NCBI GenBank assembly: GCA_963575745.1
Contig: CAUYUJ010014618.1
Coordinates: forward strand, 66,161 to 130,160
Origin: Prorocentrum cordatum
Lineage: Eukaryota; Sar; Dinophyceae; Prorocentrales; Prorocentraceae
Direction of reading: 5' to 3'
DNA length: 64,000 nucleotides
Positions 8,923 through 19,999 of this stretch are shown here, piece after piece. The notes below the pieces were generated by a model, which was not told the DNA's origin, made no database searches, and saw only the letters and a list, made by a program, of their open reading frames with translations. A program made the translations under genes and the position numbers. Numbering within the stretch: position 1 is the stretch's first letter; every line of letters begins with the position of its first letter.

Positions 8923-9599
8923 TTGACGGTCCCGGCGCGGACATCCTGACGACCGCCAACAGACGCAGGCTTGTCCGGGATTTCAAGACAGGCAGAGCTG
9001 TGGCCCTGCTAGCTGCTCTCCCTTGTCAGACCTGGACCAGGGCCCGAAAAAATGACGGTCAGGGACCTGGACCCCTTCGGGACGATCAAGACCACCTCTG
9101 GGGCCTCCCAAATCTTTCCCAAAAGGATCACGACAGGGTCCAGCTAGGCAACAGGCTATGGGTCGTCACCTTCCGCATTATCTGTCAGCTGGCCTCCCTC
9201 GGGGTCCCCGCGGTGCTCGAGAACCCGTTCTCGTCCAGGATCTGGATTACCAAGCATGTCAGTTATCTCATACGCAAGTTTGGGGCTCGTTTGCTCGAGG
9301 CGCATTATTGTCAGTACGGAACCCAGTGGAAAAAACCTACAGGCTTCCTGGTCATCAATTGCAACTCGCTCTTTGATTTCAAAAGATGTTCTGGGACAGG
9401 GGGACGCTGCTCTGCTAGTGGACATAGGCATATACAGCTCATGGGTAAGGACGCCAATGGTAACTTCCGCACTAGAAGGGCTCAGGCCTATCCCGCCCCC
9501 CTGTGTAACTTTTTAGCCCGCTCCCTGGTCGCTCATTTAACAAGTCAATATACGCTTAGCCTCGAACCTCATTTTTTCGCGCTAGATAAAGATAATTAG
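8793..9599 (+). CDS. methyltransferase-like domain of the DIRS element
   Basis: About 268 residues in the RT-RNase H phase, overlapping the end of the recombinase by about 130 bases. QKIVELFSGEAGFSRAV resembles SAM-binding motif I of C5-cytosine DNA methyltransferases. ALLAALPCQTWTRARK has the PCQ of motif IV, with Cys the expected nucleophile, and VPAVLENPFSSRIW resembles the ENV motif VI with ENP. A target-recognition domain is not obvious, so activity on DNA is unproven. DIRS elements commonly carry a methyltransferase-like domain 3' of RNase H. No ATG fits the domain start, so expression by frameshifting from the recombinase or as part of the long open frame from 5856 is possible. Stop at 9597-9599. 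Confidence 0.75.
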   Translation, partial: KYAAVRPCRAIFQGQKIVELFSGEAGFSRAVAAEGVEAGAWDVIDGPGADILTTANRRRLVRDFKTGRAVALLAALPCQTWTRARKNDGQGPGPLRDDQDHLWGLPNLSQKDHDRVQLGNRLWVVTFRIICQLASLGVPAVLENPFSSRIWITKHVSYLIRKFGARLLEAHYCQYGTQWKKPTGFLVINCNSLFDFKRCSGTGGRCSASGHRHIQLMGKDANGNFRTRRAQAYPAPLCNFLARSLVAHLTSQYTLSLEPHFFALDKDN

Positions 9600-9629
9600 C
9601 ACTTCGTAGGGCACACGTGCATGTGGGTA

Positions 9630-9828
9630 TGGGAGCGATTGATGGCTCGAGTATTTCTCACGATCCCGTAACTCGTCGCCACTGGACTGCTGATGTGTAC
9701 TGTCTGCCTCGTAGCGTGCCCAGGCGGAGAGCTCAGTAACATTGTGCACTGTGCTGCCAAAAGATTTCTCTTGTATATCTTGTGGCTTCGCCTATGCACG
9801 TCCTGGCACGGCATGTTGCGGGATCATT
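9630..9828 (+). repeat. DIRS repeat B1
   Basis: 199 bases, matching B2 at 9985-10183 with one mismatch. Its last four bases, CATT, are also the first four of A2. Confidence 0.95.
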
Positions 9829-9894
9829 GTAAAGTTCACGAGCTATGATAAAGCTTGAAGGGAGTGCCGTATCATAATGTTACGGCTCAAGTCT
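9825..9894 (+). repeat. DIRS repeat A2
   Basis: 70 bases identical to A1. The B1-A2 junction with its single shared CATT is what joining the two outer ends (B2 and A1) in a circle would produce. Confidence 0.95.
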
Positions 9895-9984
9895 CCCGCC
9901 CACTAACCACCCTCAACCCTGTAGAGCAGGGTTGCTTCTCAGTTGTTTCACAACTCTCGCTAAAGCGGAACTAACCTCTCCGGC
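9895..9984 (+). other. A2-B2 spacer with two hairpins
   Basis: A unique 90-base spacer. Perfect stems: CAACCCTG/CAGGGTTG at 9914-9921 and 9927-9934 (5-base loop), and AGTTGT/ACAACT at 9941-9946 and 9950-9955. They could act in transcript ending or cDNA priming; that role is inference. Confidence 0.6.
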
Positions 9985-10183
9985 TGGGAGCGATTGATTG
10001 CTCGAGTATTTCTCACGATCCCGTAACTCGTCGCCACTGGACTGCTGATGTGTACTGTCTGCCTCGTAGCGTGCCCAGGCGGAGAGCTCAGTAACATTGT
10101 GCACTGTGCTGCCAAAAGATTTCTCTTGTATATCTTGTGGCTTCGCCTATGCACGTCCTGGCACGGCATGTTGCGGGATCATT
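9985..10183 (+). repeat. DIRS terminal repeat B2
   Basis: 199-base right end of the element. It ends in CATT, the same four bases that start A1. Confidence 0.95.
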
Positions 10184-10800
10184 TTCATTTCGAAAATTGA
10201 CGGATGGGAAAATCAAAGGTTTTGTTTTCTTTCTGATGTATACACACATGTCTATATATATGTACACATACGTACACACAGACCCCATACGAGATGGTGC
10301 GCGGCGCGCGATCTTACCATTGTTCGCGCGTGCCCGCGCGACGAAAACAAATCAGGGATTGGCCATCCAAACCTCGAGAACAGAAGGGCGAAAATCATGA
10401 CATGACGCATCGTGCAACAATGGACCCTCGTTCATTGCTCACACCTGCGTGCGCAATGAGCAATGCACAACTAGGAATGGAAACTAAATTTGTTCCAGTT
10501 GCATTTTGACGGCGTCCACATGCAATTATGCATTGTGCCACGGAACGTTTTCCGCATTGTTCGCAAAAGTACAAACAGCAAGCGGGAACGGGACATTTAG
10601 CTTCGTATTCTGAGTTGTCCAAGCCCACTGCAACTTTCGTAACATGAGGGTCACCGCGTGATATCAAGCAGTGTAACGCCATGCGTTTTCTGCATTGCTC
10701 ATGCACCCGCGTTTTCGCGCGCGCAACAGCAAACCTCACGGGCGCATGCCAATTTTCATTTCGACACTGCATGAGAGAGAGAAGCCGTGCACGTCAGATG
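10184..10800. repeat. 'cattgtt/gcgcgc' dispersed repeat region
   Basis: Degenerate units built from GCATTGTTCGC/GCATTGCTCATGC alternating with GCGCGC-rich text. The segment near 10676-10764 resembles the joined flanks of the DIRS insertion. Related units occur at 13.7-14.1 and 15.9-16.2 kb. The minus-strand open frame here is Cys-rich only because of the repeat. Confidence 0.6.
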
Positions 10801-13619
10801 TGCGTTGGCAAAAGAGGGTGACACGACAGTGTCTACAAATCGGCCGCTCGCAGTGCGCCGAGGCGATGCGCAGCAAACCTGTGAGATATCCCGCATGGAG
10901 TGACATAACAATGATAATGCGACCGGCAATGCGAAACCTCCGGCGTCGCCGGCTCCAAGCACAGGTAACATGTCACAAGTCTTGTCATCCGCCACACACC
11001 AATTTATACAAGCGGATAACTGAACGAGATTCCCCTTCGAATTCAGGCCGAGCGAGCTCGGCGCTGAGACGAAACAAGAGGAGAGGAGGGCCGAGGGCGA
11101 GAAGGCGCGTTCCTGCAGAGCGTCGCGCAGTCCTTCGCAGACCAGCCATTTCTGGGGGAGCACGGGTCTGGCGGAGCTGGGGGCGCCCTCCTACATGATA
11201 TTCCTCATGGATGTAATTTCAAGCAGTTGCACCTGAGACTTTGTACTGCTGTGATGCTGTAGGGTAGCAGCGACGGCCTTGGAGTCAGCCCTGAAGGTGG
11301 CGCGACACCCCTCGCTGGACAGGGCCAGAAATCCCACTCGACCTAGCACTGGGATGGCCGTCTCAAGCTAACGCCACAACTACGACAGCTATGCCAAACA
11401 AACATGAGCGCGAAGCCCATAGCACCCCGATGTCAGGACACCTGCACAACATGCGTCCTGCACCTTTGGCTGAGCCGGCCAAGCGCTTCCATGAGGACGG
11501 CGCGCAGGCATGGGTGCAATCGGGTGCGAAACAACGCAATCGCTTGACATGCGACAGTTTGATGCGTCACGATAAACGGCGCTGCATCGACAAACTAAGA
11601 AAAATATCCCACATTACCCGCGCCTCGCAACAACGATCGAAACAATCCAAGCCCACCGCGCAGCGCGCAGCAGGGAGACTGCGCCACTGCGTGTCCGAAG
11701 GGGCGCCACCCCGACAGCATTTGAACGTCATTCGATATGATTTGAAACGGAATGCGGGGAGCCTCGAACATCAAAGGGCAAGGATGGCCGCCAGCAGCCG
11801 GCCGTGCCGTCGGCGCGAAACCGTTGCAAGGATTCGGAACGAGCGTGCGCGGCGCTGCGAACCTTCCCCTTCCAACCCTGACCGCGCGGGAGACGATGAC
11901 AGTGAGAGTGCAGAGCAGGGGTGGAGGAGGGGCACGAGGAACGGACATCGACGTAGGTGGTGGGGATGATAGAGGCGACGTGGAGAGGGGGGGGGGGGGG
12001 GGCGGGGCGATAGAAATATAAAGGAGGAGCGGGAGGACAGGGAGGAGGAGGAGGAGGAATGGGCATGCCAGAGACGTCCTCGCGGGACCGCAGGGTGCGC
12101 CGGTCCTCCGCAGTGACGGCGCGCGAGGATGGGGGAGCCAGGGGGTGGCGCTCGGCCACCCAAATTTTCCCGTGCAGCCCTTGCGCGTCGATTTTTTCGC
12201 TCCGCCAAAATTGCTTGCGCCTCCCCCAGGGGGCTTCCAAAGTGGCAGTTGTTTTCTCCACATGCGGAACACTACTAGGTCAGCTTTCTTCGTCCGCTAG
12301 AGGAACAGCATTAGGTGTGCTTTTTCGCCCCCCAGAGGAACACTTCCGGGCATGTCACGAGGAGGCCAGGCTGATTTCGCCTCTGCGGCCACGTCGCGAA
12401 GACTGGGGGTGGCTTTGTTCAAGGGGAACACTACTAGGTGAGACTACCGCGGCGGTGCCTGCAACAGGCTTGCACTGATATTTTCGGAGTCCTCTGGAAC
12501 CTGCACCCGCCCCCGAATTATTGCCCCCCCCCCAGGCGGCGCCGTGTCCTGCGGGGGCCCGGAAGCCCCGACGCCGCTGACCGGGCCGCATCCTATGCCA
12601 ATGCCCGCCGTCCGGCGGCAATGGGCCGGGGCGCCCCGATGTCCCGCGCCGTTTGACGGCTTACACGTCCCCGACTTCTGGCCGTCATGCACGGGGGCCC
12701 CTGGCCGACGGGAGACGCTGCCCCGAGGCGGAGAAACAGGCAGAACGATCACCCCTCACCTCCCGCTTCAACACCAGCTACCGCGCCAAGTTCCTACGCC
12801 CACAGCGCGTTCAACGCTCTCCCTGATCGCGCCCGCGCAGCCCAGCGAGCGCGCCTCCACGCAGCACAGAGGCACATATTCATCTGGCATTGCTTCGGCA
12901 GCGCGCGAGGCGCCGATCGGGAATCCCCGCGCGCGAACTTCGCAAGCATATCATGCGCCGAGAAAGATGTCCGACGAGTTGCCTACTCCTGTAACCAAGT
13001 TCCCGCGACACGCGTTTCTAACTTCGCGGCTGCAGGCCCTGGCGGACTTAGCGGCAGCGCTCCGCATCCAGGCGCTACGAGTCGGGGCGGCTTCGCACGG
13101 ACTGGAGCGCATGCTGAACCGAGCGTGCGAATCTGATGGCAACTAAGTTCAGGCGATCGCACGCGCTTGTCGGAAACGCGAGCGGACTGCCGTCTGACAC
13201 TGGCACGTGTGCGCCGATGACATGCAATCGCGCTTGCGCTGTGGGGGGCGCTCGTTTGGCGCGGCGTGCGCGACGCAGCTGAGCAGGCAACGTCCGTCAG
13301 GTTGCGCGAGCCGCGCCCAGCGCCAGGAAAGCAAATATTGGATCTGATGGGCGCCCCAGGGGGGTAAGGGCCACAGCTCCCCCAGTCACCGCTGGTCGGC
13401 TTCGCCCCCGAGGCGGCCCTCTCCCAGGACCGAGCCGGATGAGACGACGTGCGCGGGTGGAGCGAGAAAGAGGCAGGCAGAGGAGGCGAAGTGCCGGCCC
13501 GCCCTGGAAGGGTTAGCCGGAGCTCCGCCTCCGGGAGCCGAGCGCGGGAGGAGGAGAAATCGGGGGGGGTGCAGGAAAGTGGGCGAGGGCCCGCGAATGC
13601 GCGCGTGCGCAATGTAGAA
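10801..13619. other. GC-rich stretch, no recognisable gene
   Basis: No known domain in any frame and no long repeat, apart from a G-run and GGA tract at 11975-12058. Short related phrases (GGAACACTACTAGGT) occur near 12266 and 12425. Open frames of 130-225 codons are Arg/Pro/Ala-rich and look like by-products of composition. Confidence 0.4.
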
Positions 13620-14160
13620 TCACATTAAGAGTGGCCGTAGTATTTACGTCCATGGAATGGTGATTACGGACCCTTTTCGATTCTTATTCGCGAAGCCCCA
13701 ACGCGGAAATTTGCATTGCGACACGGTGCTATTTCATGGTTGTTCGCACGCGCCCGTGAGCGCGCCCCCGCGCGTGCAATGCAAAATGCATATTCATGTC
13801 AATTCCGAAAGTTGAATGCGAACAACCACGGTCCCATTTATAATTCAAGGGCTTCAACATGGAAAAACGCATTGTGGCACAACTCGCGCTCCGCATTGCT
13901 TCGAGCGCGTGCGCGCCCGTGCGCGAGCGAGATAAATGACCAAACCATATTGTGTCACTGTGCGTTGTTACATGTTCAAGCCTTCGAAGCACGGGCGGGA
14001 CAGGTGGTTTTCACGATTCCGCTGTCGAACTCGAGGTGGCCATTGTTGATATGTTCTCGCGTTGCGCACGCGGGAGTGGCCACGCGCGCCCGCGAGAGCA
14101 TTGACGAACGTATTACGTCAGTCAGTCAGTCAAGCCTGGCGCGCAGACGGCGCATTGGCA
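13620..14160. repeat. 'cattgtt' repeats; unit 14030-14120 duplicated at 15921-16013
   Basis: Several units of the same dispersed family. The stretch from GAACTCGAGGTGGCCATTG to GAGCATTGACGAA recurs with substitutions at 15921-16013 in direct orientation. Each unit has a GC-rich inner hairpin (GCGCACGCGGG... CCCGCGAG). The two copies bracket the minus-strand LINE. Confidence 0.6.
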
Positions 14161-14339
14161 ATATAAAAAACTGTTGCGTGTGACCAGAAACATCAACAAT
14201 AGCCCTGGGCTCGGACCGTGCAGAGAAATGCGGGCAGTGAGAGCGCTACGAATTCACCTGCAAACGTATGGGCGCCACGCGGGGGGGAGGGCAGAGGAGG
14301 GGAGGGGGCGGAGGAGGAAGGAGCGGGGGGACAGATATG

Positions 14340-14726
14340 CTAGAGCCGATGGTCGCCACATTGTTTGCGAAAGCATGCGGACCATTGTTGCTTAGCCCTC
14401 CCTCGCGTCCGGCGGAGATCCCAGCGCCGTGGCTCGTTCGAATGCGGATCGCACGTAAGCATTCTCAAAAAGTTGTCATCTGGGAGGGCCGCAATTTTGC
14501 AATATAGTGCAGTTTGCCTCTCACTGGGTTTGGTGCTCAGAGCCGCTTCGCCACTTCTTTCCAATAGTGTAGAAAGAGGATATCGAGATTCAAAAGAGGA
14601 TGGAAAAAACAATATTTTCCTGAGACGCCGCGATTGGAACCCATCCAGCTTCCGCGTGTATGCTTGAAGTAACCAAGTTGGTTCCAGATTGTACATTAGT
14701 TTTGGTACCACAAATGTTTTGAACAA
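14340..14726 (-). pseudogene. LINE RT C-terminal region (fragment)
   Basis: 128 residues beginning MFKTFVVPKLMYNLEPTWLL with GFQSRRLRKILFFPSS soon after. This matches the region after the RT palm in non-LTR elements, where 'KLMYGLE...LD.F..R.LR.I' is a common pattern. It is out of phase with the RT core upstream on the minus strand (15368-14820), so the protein is broken between 14726 and 14820. Confidence 0.6.
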
Positions 14727-14819
14727 GTATATGTTTCTCCTTCGCGTAATATCCGCATGTGACCAACACGTGCGTATAGATGTGAAAACAGCCTTTGGTT
14801 CACCAATTCTGCGCGTTAG

Positions 14820-15368
14820 TTATGGTTTGGCTGTCATGTCTGATGTCAATAGACCCCCCGAATACACAACTTTGTTAACCATTCGTATTGGTGTCCCCGA
14901 CGGGATTGACATCACACCAATGCGACTTATCCTAATGGCGACTGTTTTGCCCCAGTTCAATTCCAGGCCGTAGCGTGCACCTTCTTTGATGACGTAGTCG
15001 AGTGAAACTTGCAATTTGTCAATATTGCTGCTGACGAGCATCGTGTCGTCGGCGTACAACAGATCAGAGCATACCGCATACGGTGGTCCTTCTACAGCGT
15101 CGTCTCTGTCACGCATTTTGCTGTCAATGTCGAAGAACATGACCGACTGCACAATGATGAACACATTGGGAGAGAGCGGGCACTGTTGAGCGATGCCGGC
15201 GCGCTGTCGCAGTCGAGTTGGATCCCCCCCACCCTCCTTTAGTACAAAATGCCGTTCATCATATATGCTTGCTATGAACTGTACTATTCGCTCGGGGATT
15301 TCAAACATTTCCAGCGCTTCAATGAGAATATCATGCTTTATTATGTCAAACGTTTTGGCCCAGTCCAA
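14820..15368 (-). pseudogene. LINE reverse transcriptase core (fragment)
   Basis: 182 residues with RT block A (DWAKTFDIIKHDILIEALEM), a block B-like AGIAQQCPLSPNVFII, and block C as LLYADDTMLVSSN with the catalytic Asp pair intact. The usual Gly-x-x-Q-G-x-x-x-S-P of block B reads GIAQQCPLSP, losing the conserved Gly. A frameshift separates it from the N-terminal RT piece at 15346-15810. The catalytic residues persist but the gene cannot give a full RT. Confidence 0.8.
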
Positions 15369-15810
15369 AAATACAGCCAGCTATCCAGGTGACGCCAACG
15401 CGTACGCAGCGTCGAATATCCAGCGCCAAATAGAAATAGTTTGCACGGTGTTTCGTCGATGTCGGAACCCAATTTGTGTTTGACGTATGCGCCCTTCTGT
15501 TCCTCCAGTTTGCAACCATTGCTGTACCATCGATGCTACAAGTTGGTATCCTACAGGCAGTAACGCTATTGGTCTGTAGTTCCCTGGTAGACTCGCATCC
15601 CCCTTTTGGAACAGTAGTAATGCATATGTTATTTTCCATTAGTGCGGTATGTCGCACTTCTCCCAACATTTTTGACACAATGTAAGTGGAGGATCGATCC
15701 AACGCGTGCGTGCGACCCAAAAGAAACTTCCAAAACTCAGGTGGTACTTCATCTTTCCCAGCTGCTTTCCCAACGGACAGACGCTCGACAGCACCGTGCA
15801 GTTCTTGCAT
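15346..15810 (-). pseudogene. LINE reverse transcriptase N-terminal fragment
   Basis: 154 residues. The first ~60 read as an RT entry region (LSVGKAAGKDEVPPEFWKFL, then ICITTVPKGG). Beyond that the frame loses similarity, while a different minus-strand phase appears to continue with RPIALLPV-type text. At least one internal frameshift is therefore present. Confidence 0.6.
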
Positions 15811-15920
15811 TTTGAACGTGTTGGCTATTGTTCTTTATTAGTTGTTCTCCATTATTTTTATTATTTGTTGGGGCCGGCGCGATGTGAGTGGATTGCTCGC
15901 TTGCACCATTCATTTTTTCG

Positions 15921-16190
15921 GAGCTCGAAGTGGCCATTGTTGATTGGCGTTCGTATTGCGCACGGGGGAGTGCTCGCGCGCACCCGTGCGAGCATTGACG
16001 AATATATTTCGTCACGCGAATACGAGTGGAACGCTGGTGTTCACTATTCAGCTTTCGAACTGAATCTGATAATGTTTGGTTTGTTGTTGCATTGCACACG
16101 AGAGAGCGCACACGCGCTTGCACGAGCGAGCGCGGGCAGTGAGGAACGCGCATTGTGTCATAATGTATTATTTGATGGCCTTCGGTCCAT
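15921..16190. repeat. 'cattgtt' repeats, right of the LINE
   Basis: Second copy of the unit at 14030-14120 (15921-16013), followed by another degenerate unit with GCATTGCACACG and CGCGCATTGTGTCA. Confidence 0.6.
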
Positions 16191-16199
16191 CCCGCCACC

Positions 16200-16750
16200 A
16201 TGTTGTTTGAGGCCTCTTGGGGGGCGTTTTCGAGCCTCGTGGGTTTTTTTGGGGGGCCTCTTGAGGCCTCTTGGGGGCCTCTTCGGAGCCTCTTGGGCGC
16301 TTCTTGGGGCCTCATGGGCGCCTCTTGAAGGGGAAGGCTCGTTGGGCGCCTTTGGGGGCAGTTATGGTCGCCTTCTTGGCTGTCGTGGGGCGCTTTTAGG
16401 CCGTCTTGGGGCCCTCTGGGGGGCCTCTTCGGCCGTCGTGAGTTGGTTTTGGAGGCCTCTGCTGCCGTTCTGGAGCTACAGAATGCCGAACACGCGAAAA
16501 CTCAAACTTTTGCTTAAACACTTTAGGACAATGAAAGATGCGTGCATCTTTAGACACTCTCGAGAGGCCTCTCGGAGGCATCTTGTGGCGTCTTGGAGGC
16601 CTCTTGGGCCATCTTCAGGCCATCGTGGGCGTTTTGGAGCGACGTTGGGGCAGCTGTAGGCTCTCTTTAAGAATTTGTGGGGCTTCTTTGAGACATCTGG
16701 GTTCGTTTTGGGACCGTCCGTGGCGGGGTCGGCCGACGCGAGCGATTCCT
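16200..16750. repeat. 'cttggggcctctt' minisatellite, block 1
   Basis: Degenerate repeats of about 12-15 bases (CTTGGGGCCTCTTGGGCG and variants). Related blocks lie at 19195-19790, 29840-30230 and 61600-61800. Gly/Leu-rich open frames here are repeat translations. Confidence 0.8.
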
Positions 16751-16929
16751 GCAGCCCCAGGGGCTAGCAAGGTTTACATTTCTTGCTGCAGCAGCAGCAG
16801 CAGCAAAGCCCCCTCAGTGCGACATGAGCCTTAGGGCATTATAAACATTGGCTCGAGCGTCAGCCCCCCTCGGTACGCAACAGCGCTGTAAGCAAAATGC
16901 CATCAGACGAGAAATGTTATTATTCGTTT
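16751..16929. other. short unique spacer with CAG run
   Basis: Contains (CAG)5-6 at about 16785-16804. No gene seen. Confidence 0.5.
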
Positions 16930-16968
16930 TTCCCACTACTATTACTACTACTACTACTACTACTACTG

Positions 16969-17002
<34 letters not shown>

Positions 17003-17003
17003 G

Positions 17004-17043
<40 letters not shown>

Positions 17044-17070
17044 GTACTACTGCTACTGCTACTGCTACTG

Positions 17071-17103
<33 letters not shown>

Positions 17104-17323
17104 GTACTACTACTACTACTACTTTTACTTTTACTACTACTATTACTACTACTACTACTACGACTACTACTACTACTCATGCTACTGCTACTGCTACTGC
17201 TATCACTACGACTGCTGCTGCTAATACTGCGACTACTACGACTATTACTACTACTACTATTGCTACTACTACCACTGCTGCTGCTACTACTGCTGCTACT
17301 ATAACACGTACTGCTATCATTCT

Positions 17324-17361
<38 letters not shown>

Positions 17362-17762
17362 CGACTCCGACTCTTACCACAATTACGACTACGATTTCTA
17401 CTACTACGACTACTACTACTACTACTACTACTACTATTAGTATCTCTAGTGCAGCTACATCTCTTACGACTATAGTACTACCGCTACTACAACTACGGCT
17501 ACTACTACCATGGTTACTACTGTTTCAATTACTACTACAACTACTGCTACGACTACTACCACTACTTCTACTACTACTACTACTACTACTATTAAGACTA
17601 CGACTACGATTTCTACTACTTCAGCTACGACTGCTACTACTACTTCTTTACTTAGTTTCTTACTTACTTACTTACTACTACTACTGCTACTACTACCACT
17701 AATACTACCATTACTACGACTACGACTACGACTGCGACTACTACGCACACCTACTATCACCG

Positions 17763-17805
<43 letters not shown>

Positions 17806-17864
17806 GTACTACGACTGCAATTATAATTTGTTATATGGTTCATTTGTAGTACGACTGCGACGGC

Positions 17865-17900
<36 letters not shown>

Positions 17901-18264
17901 GACGACTACTACCACGACTACTACTACTACTTCTACTACTACTTCTACTACGCTTACTACTACTATTATTACTACTATTACTATTACCACCAAAAATGCT
18001 ACGACTACTACTGCGCATCGTAATTCTGTTCGTATGACTATTGTCACTGTTGTCGTCGCCACTACTATTACTACTACTACTACTGCTACTACTACTACGA
18101 CGTACTTCTTGTACTACTACGATTGCGATTAGCACTACCATTGCTACTACTATTACTACGATGATTAAGTATTACGGCTACTGCTACTACTACTACTACT
18201 ACTATTATTATTAATATTGCTACTACTACTGCTACTTCTTCTGCGACTCCTACTGTTATCACGA

Positions 18265-18312
<48 letters not shown>

Positions 18313-18564
18313 TTAGTACTACTACTACTGCTACGACTTTTACTACTACTGCGACTACGACTACAGGAGCGATCACCACCACTATCCACGATACAGCAGC
18401 ATCGTCTACCAATTATTCTTTTACTTCTGCTACTACTCCTACTACTACTCCTACTACTACTACTACTACTACTACGAATTCGGCAACTACGATCATTACG
18501 CCTACTACACCAACTGCCCCCGACTACAGCCTTTAGTGTTACAACAAGTGCTACGACTGCTGAA

Positions 18565-18604
<40 letters not shown>

Positions 18605-18952
18605 TTACTACGACTACTACTACGACTGCGGCTGCGACTACTACTACTCCTACGACTACCAGTAGTACTACTTCTATCACACTGATTACCACTACTACTA
18701 CTATCATGTCTTTAACTAATATTACCACCATTATCACTACTACTACGACGTCGACTACCACTATTACTACTCGGCTATTACGGCGGCGATTGCTACTCTC
18801 ATTTTTACTGCTACGACTACTACTACGACGACTACTACTACTACGACTACTACTACTACGACTACTATTACTACGACCACTAATTCTGCCACTACAACAA
18901 CGATCGCTGCTTCTACTACTATTACTACTTCGACTACTACTACTACTACGAA

Positions 18953-19008
<56 letters not shown>

Positions 19009-19130
19009 TTACTGCTACTATTACTAGTACCACTACTACTACCACTACTACGTTTACAATTACTACTACTACTACTACTACCACTACTACTGCTGCTGCT
19101 ACCTTTACTTCTACCACGACTGCTACGATT
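16930..19130. repeat. 2.2-kb CTA (TAG) microsatellite
   Basis: CTA trinucleotides dominate, with scattered CTG, CGA, CCA and TTA variants. A short less regular gap lies near 17820-17860. Hundreds of codons stay open in several frames only because the repeat lacks stops in those phases. Confidence 0.95.
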
Positions 19131-19194
19131 TGCAAGGCGACGACTCTTATTTAATCGCTTCGCTCATTCCGCCGGCCCATGTTGTCGCACCGTT

Positions 19195-19790
19195 GCGGGC
19201 TAGCCGAGTTTTGCGGCCTCTTGGGGACCTTTTTGGGGCCTCTTGGGGCCTCTGCCGGGCCTCTTGGGCGCCTCTTGGGGCGTCTTGGGGGCCTCTTGGG
19301 GGCCTCTTGGGGCCTTTTTGGGGCCTCCTGGGCGCCTTCTGGGGCGGAGGGCTCGATTTTTCAGTTCTCTGTATCCCTCTTGAGCCCCTCTTGGGCCCGT
19401 CTTGGGGCCTCTTGGTCCGTCTTGGGCGGCACTTGGGCCGTCTTGGGGGCCCTCTTGGGCCGTTTCGGGGCCGTCTTGGGAGCTTCGTGGGCCGTCTTGG
19501 AGCGATCTTGGGCGCCTCTTGGGTCGTCTTGGAGCGTCCGGAAGCCGAAAAAGCCAGAACGCAAAAAACATCGGAAAAACCAATGAAAATCAACGATTTT
19601 GGCCTCTTGGGGCTCTCTTCGGAGGCCTCTTGGAAGGCTCTTGGGGCGTCTTGAAGGCCTCTTCGGCTGTCTTGGGGGTCTCTTGGGCCGTCTTGGGGTC
19701 ATCTTCGGCGCCTTGGAGCGCTCTTTGAACGTCTCGGGGGCCTCTTGAGCAATCTTGGGGGCCTCTTGGGGCACTCTTGGCGCGCTCAGG
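19195..19790. repeat. 'cttggggcctctt' minisatellite, block 2
   Basis: Same short-unit repeat as 16200-16750, now on the other side of the CTA block and in the same orientation. Confidence 0.8.
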
Positions 19791-19999
19791 GCGGCCTGAG
19801 AGGCCGCACCCAGAAGGAAAACCATCTCTGAGTTGAACCGGGCGGGACCTTGCCAGGCGGCGGGCGGGGTATTTTTCGCCGGGGGACCCCCAGGGGCCGC
19901 CCCGCGCGCGCGAACTAGTACAATACAATTGTTAACCAGTTACCGGAGATCTTAGCACGCCTCTGGCCCGTTGGGCCGGCGAATTTCTACGATCATGGT

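Larger units (their letters stand above)
3438..10183 (+). mobile_element. DIRS/PAT-like tyrosine-recombinase retrotransposon
   Basis: A 6,746-bp element with the split-direct-repeat layout A1 (3438-3507), coding region, B1 (9630-9828), A2 (9825-9894), B2 (9985-10183). A1 and A2 are identical over 70 bases. B1 and B2 are 199 bases with a single mismatch (9644 versus 9999). Plus-strand frames encode, in order, a Cys-rich membrane protein, a Gag-like protein, RT-RNase H, a tyrosine recombinase and a methyltransferase-like domain. DIRS-order elements are known to use a tyrosine recombinase rather than a DDE integrase and to make no target-site duplication; A1-B1-A2-B2 termini are typical of the PAT/Ngaro/TOC branch. 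Near-identical repeats suggest recent insertion. The internal frame change at 5858-5862 is either a programmed shift or a lesion. Confidence 0.9.
14230..15835 (-). mobile_element. decayed non-LTR (LINE) retrotransposon fragment
   Basis: Three minus-strand frames together span the reverse transcriptase and its C-terminal region of a non-LTR element, broken by frame changes and stops. No endonuclease or ORF1 is visible upstream, so the copy looks 5'-truncated, as is usual for LINEs. It is flanked on both sides by 'cattgtt' repeats. Confidence 0.75.

Noticed and set aside
10395-10772. Minus-strand Cys-rich 125-residue frame with two CxxC-like units
   Set aside because: The Cys repeats coincide with the dispersed 'cattgtt' nucleotide repeat, which has no coding role elsewhere.
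16848-19203. Long Thr-, Leu-, Val- or Ser-rich frames in the CTA region
   Set aside because: Direct translations of a trinucleotide repeat, open in several frames at once.
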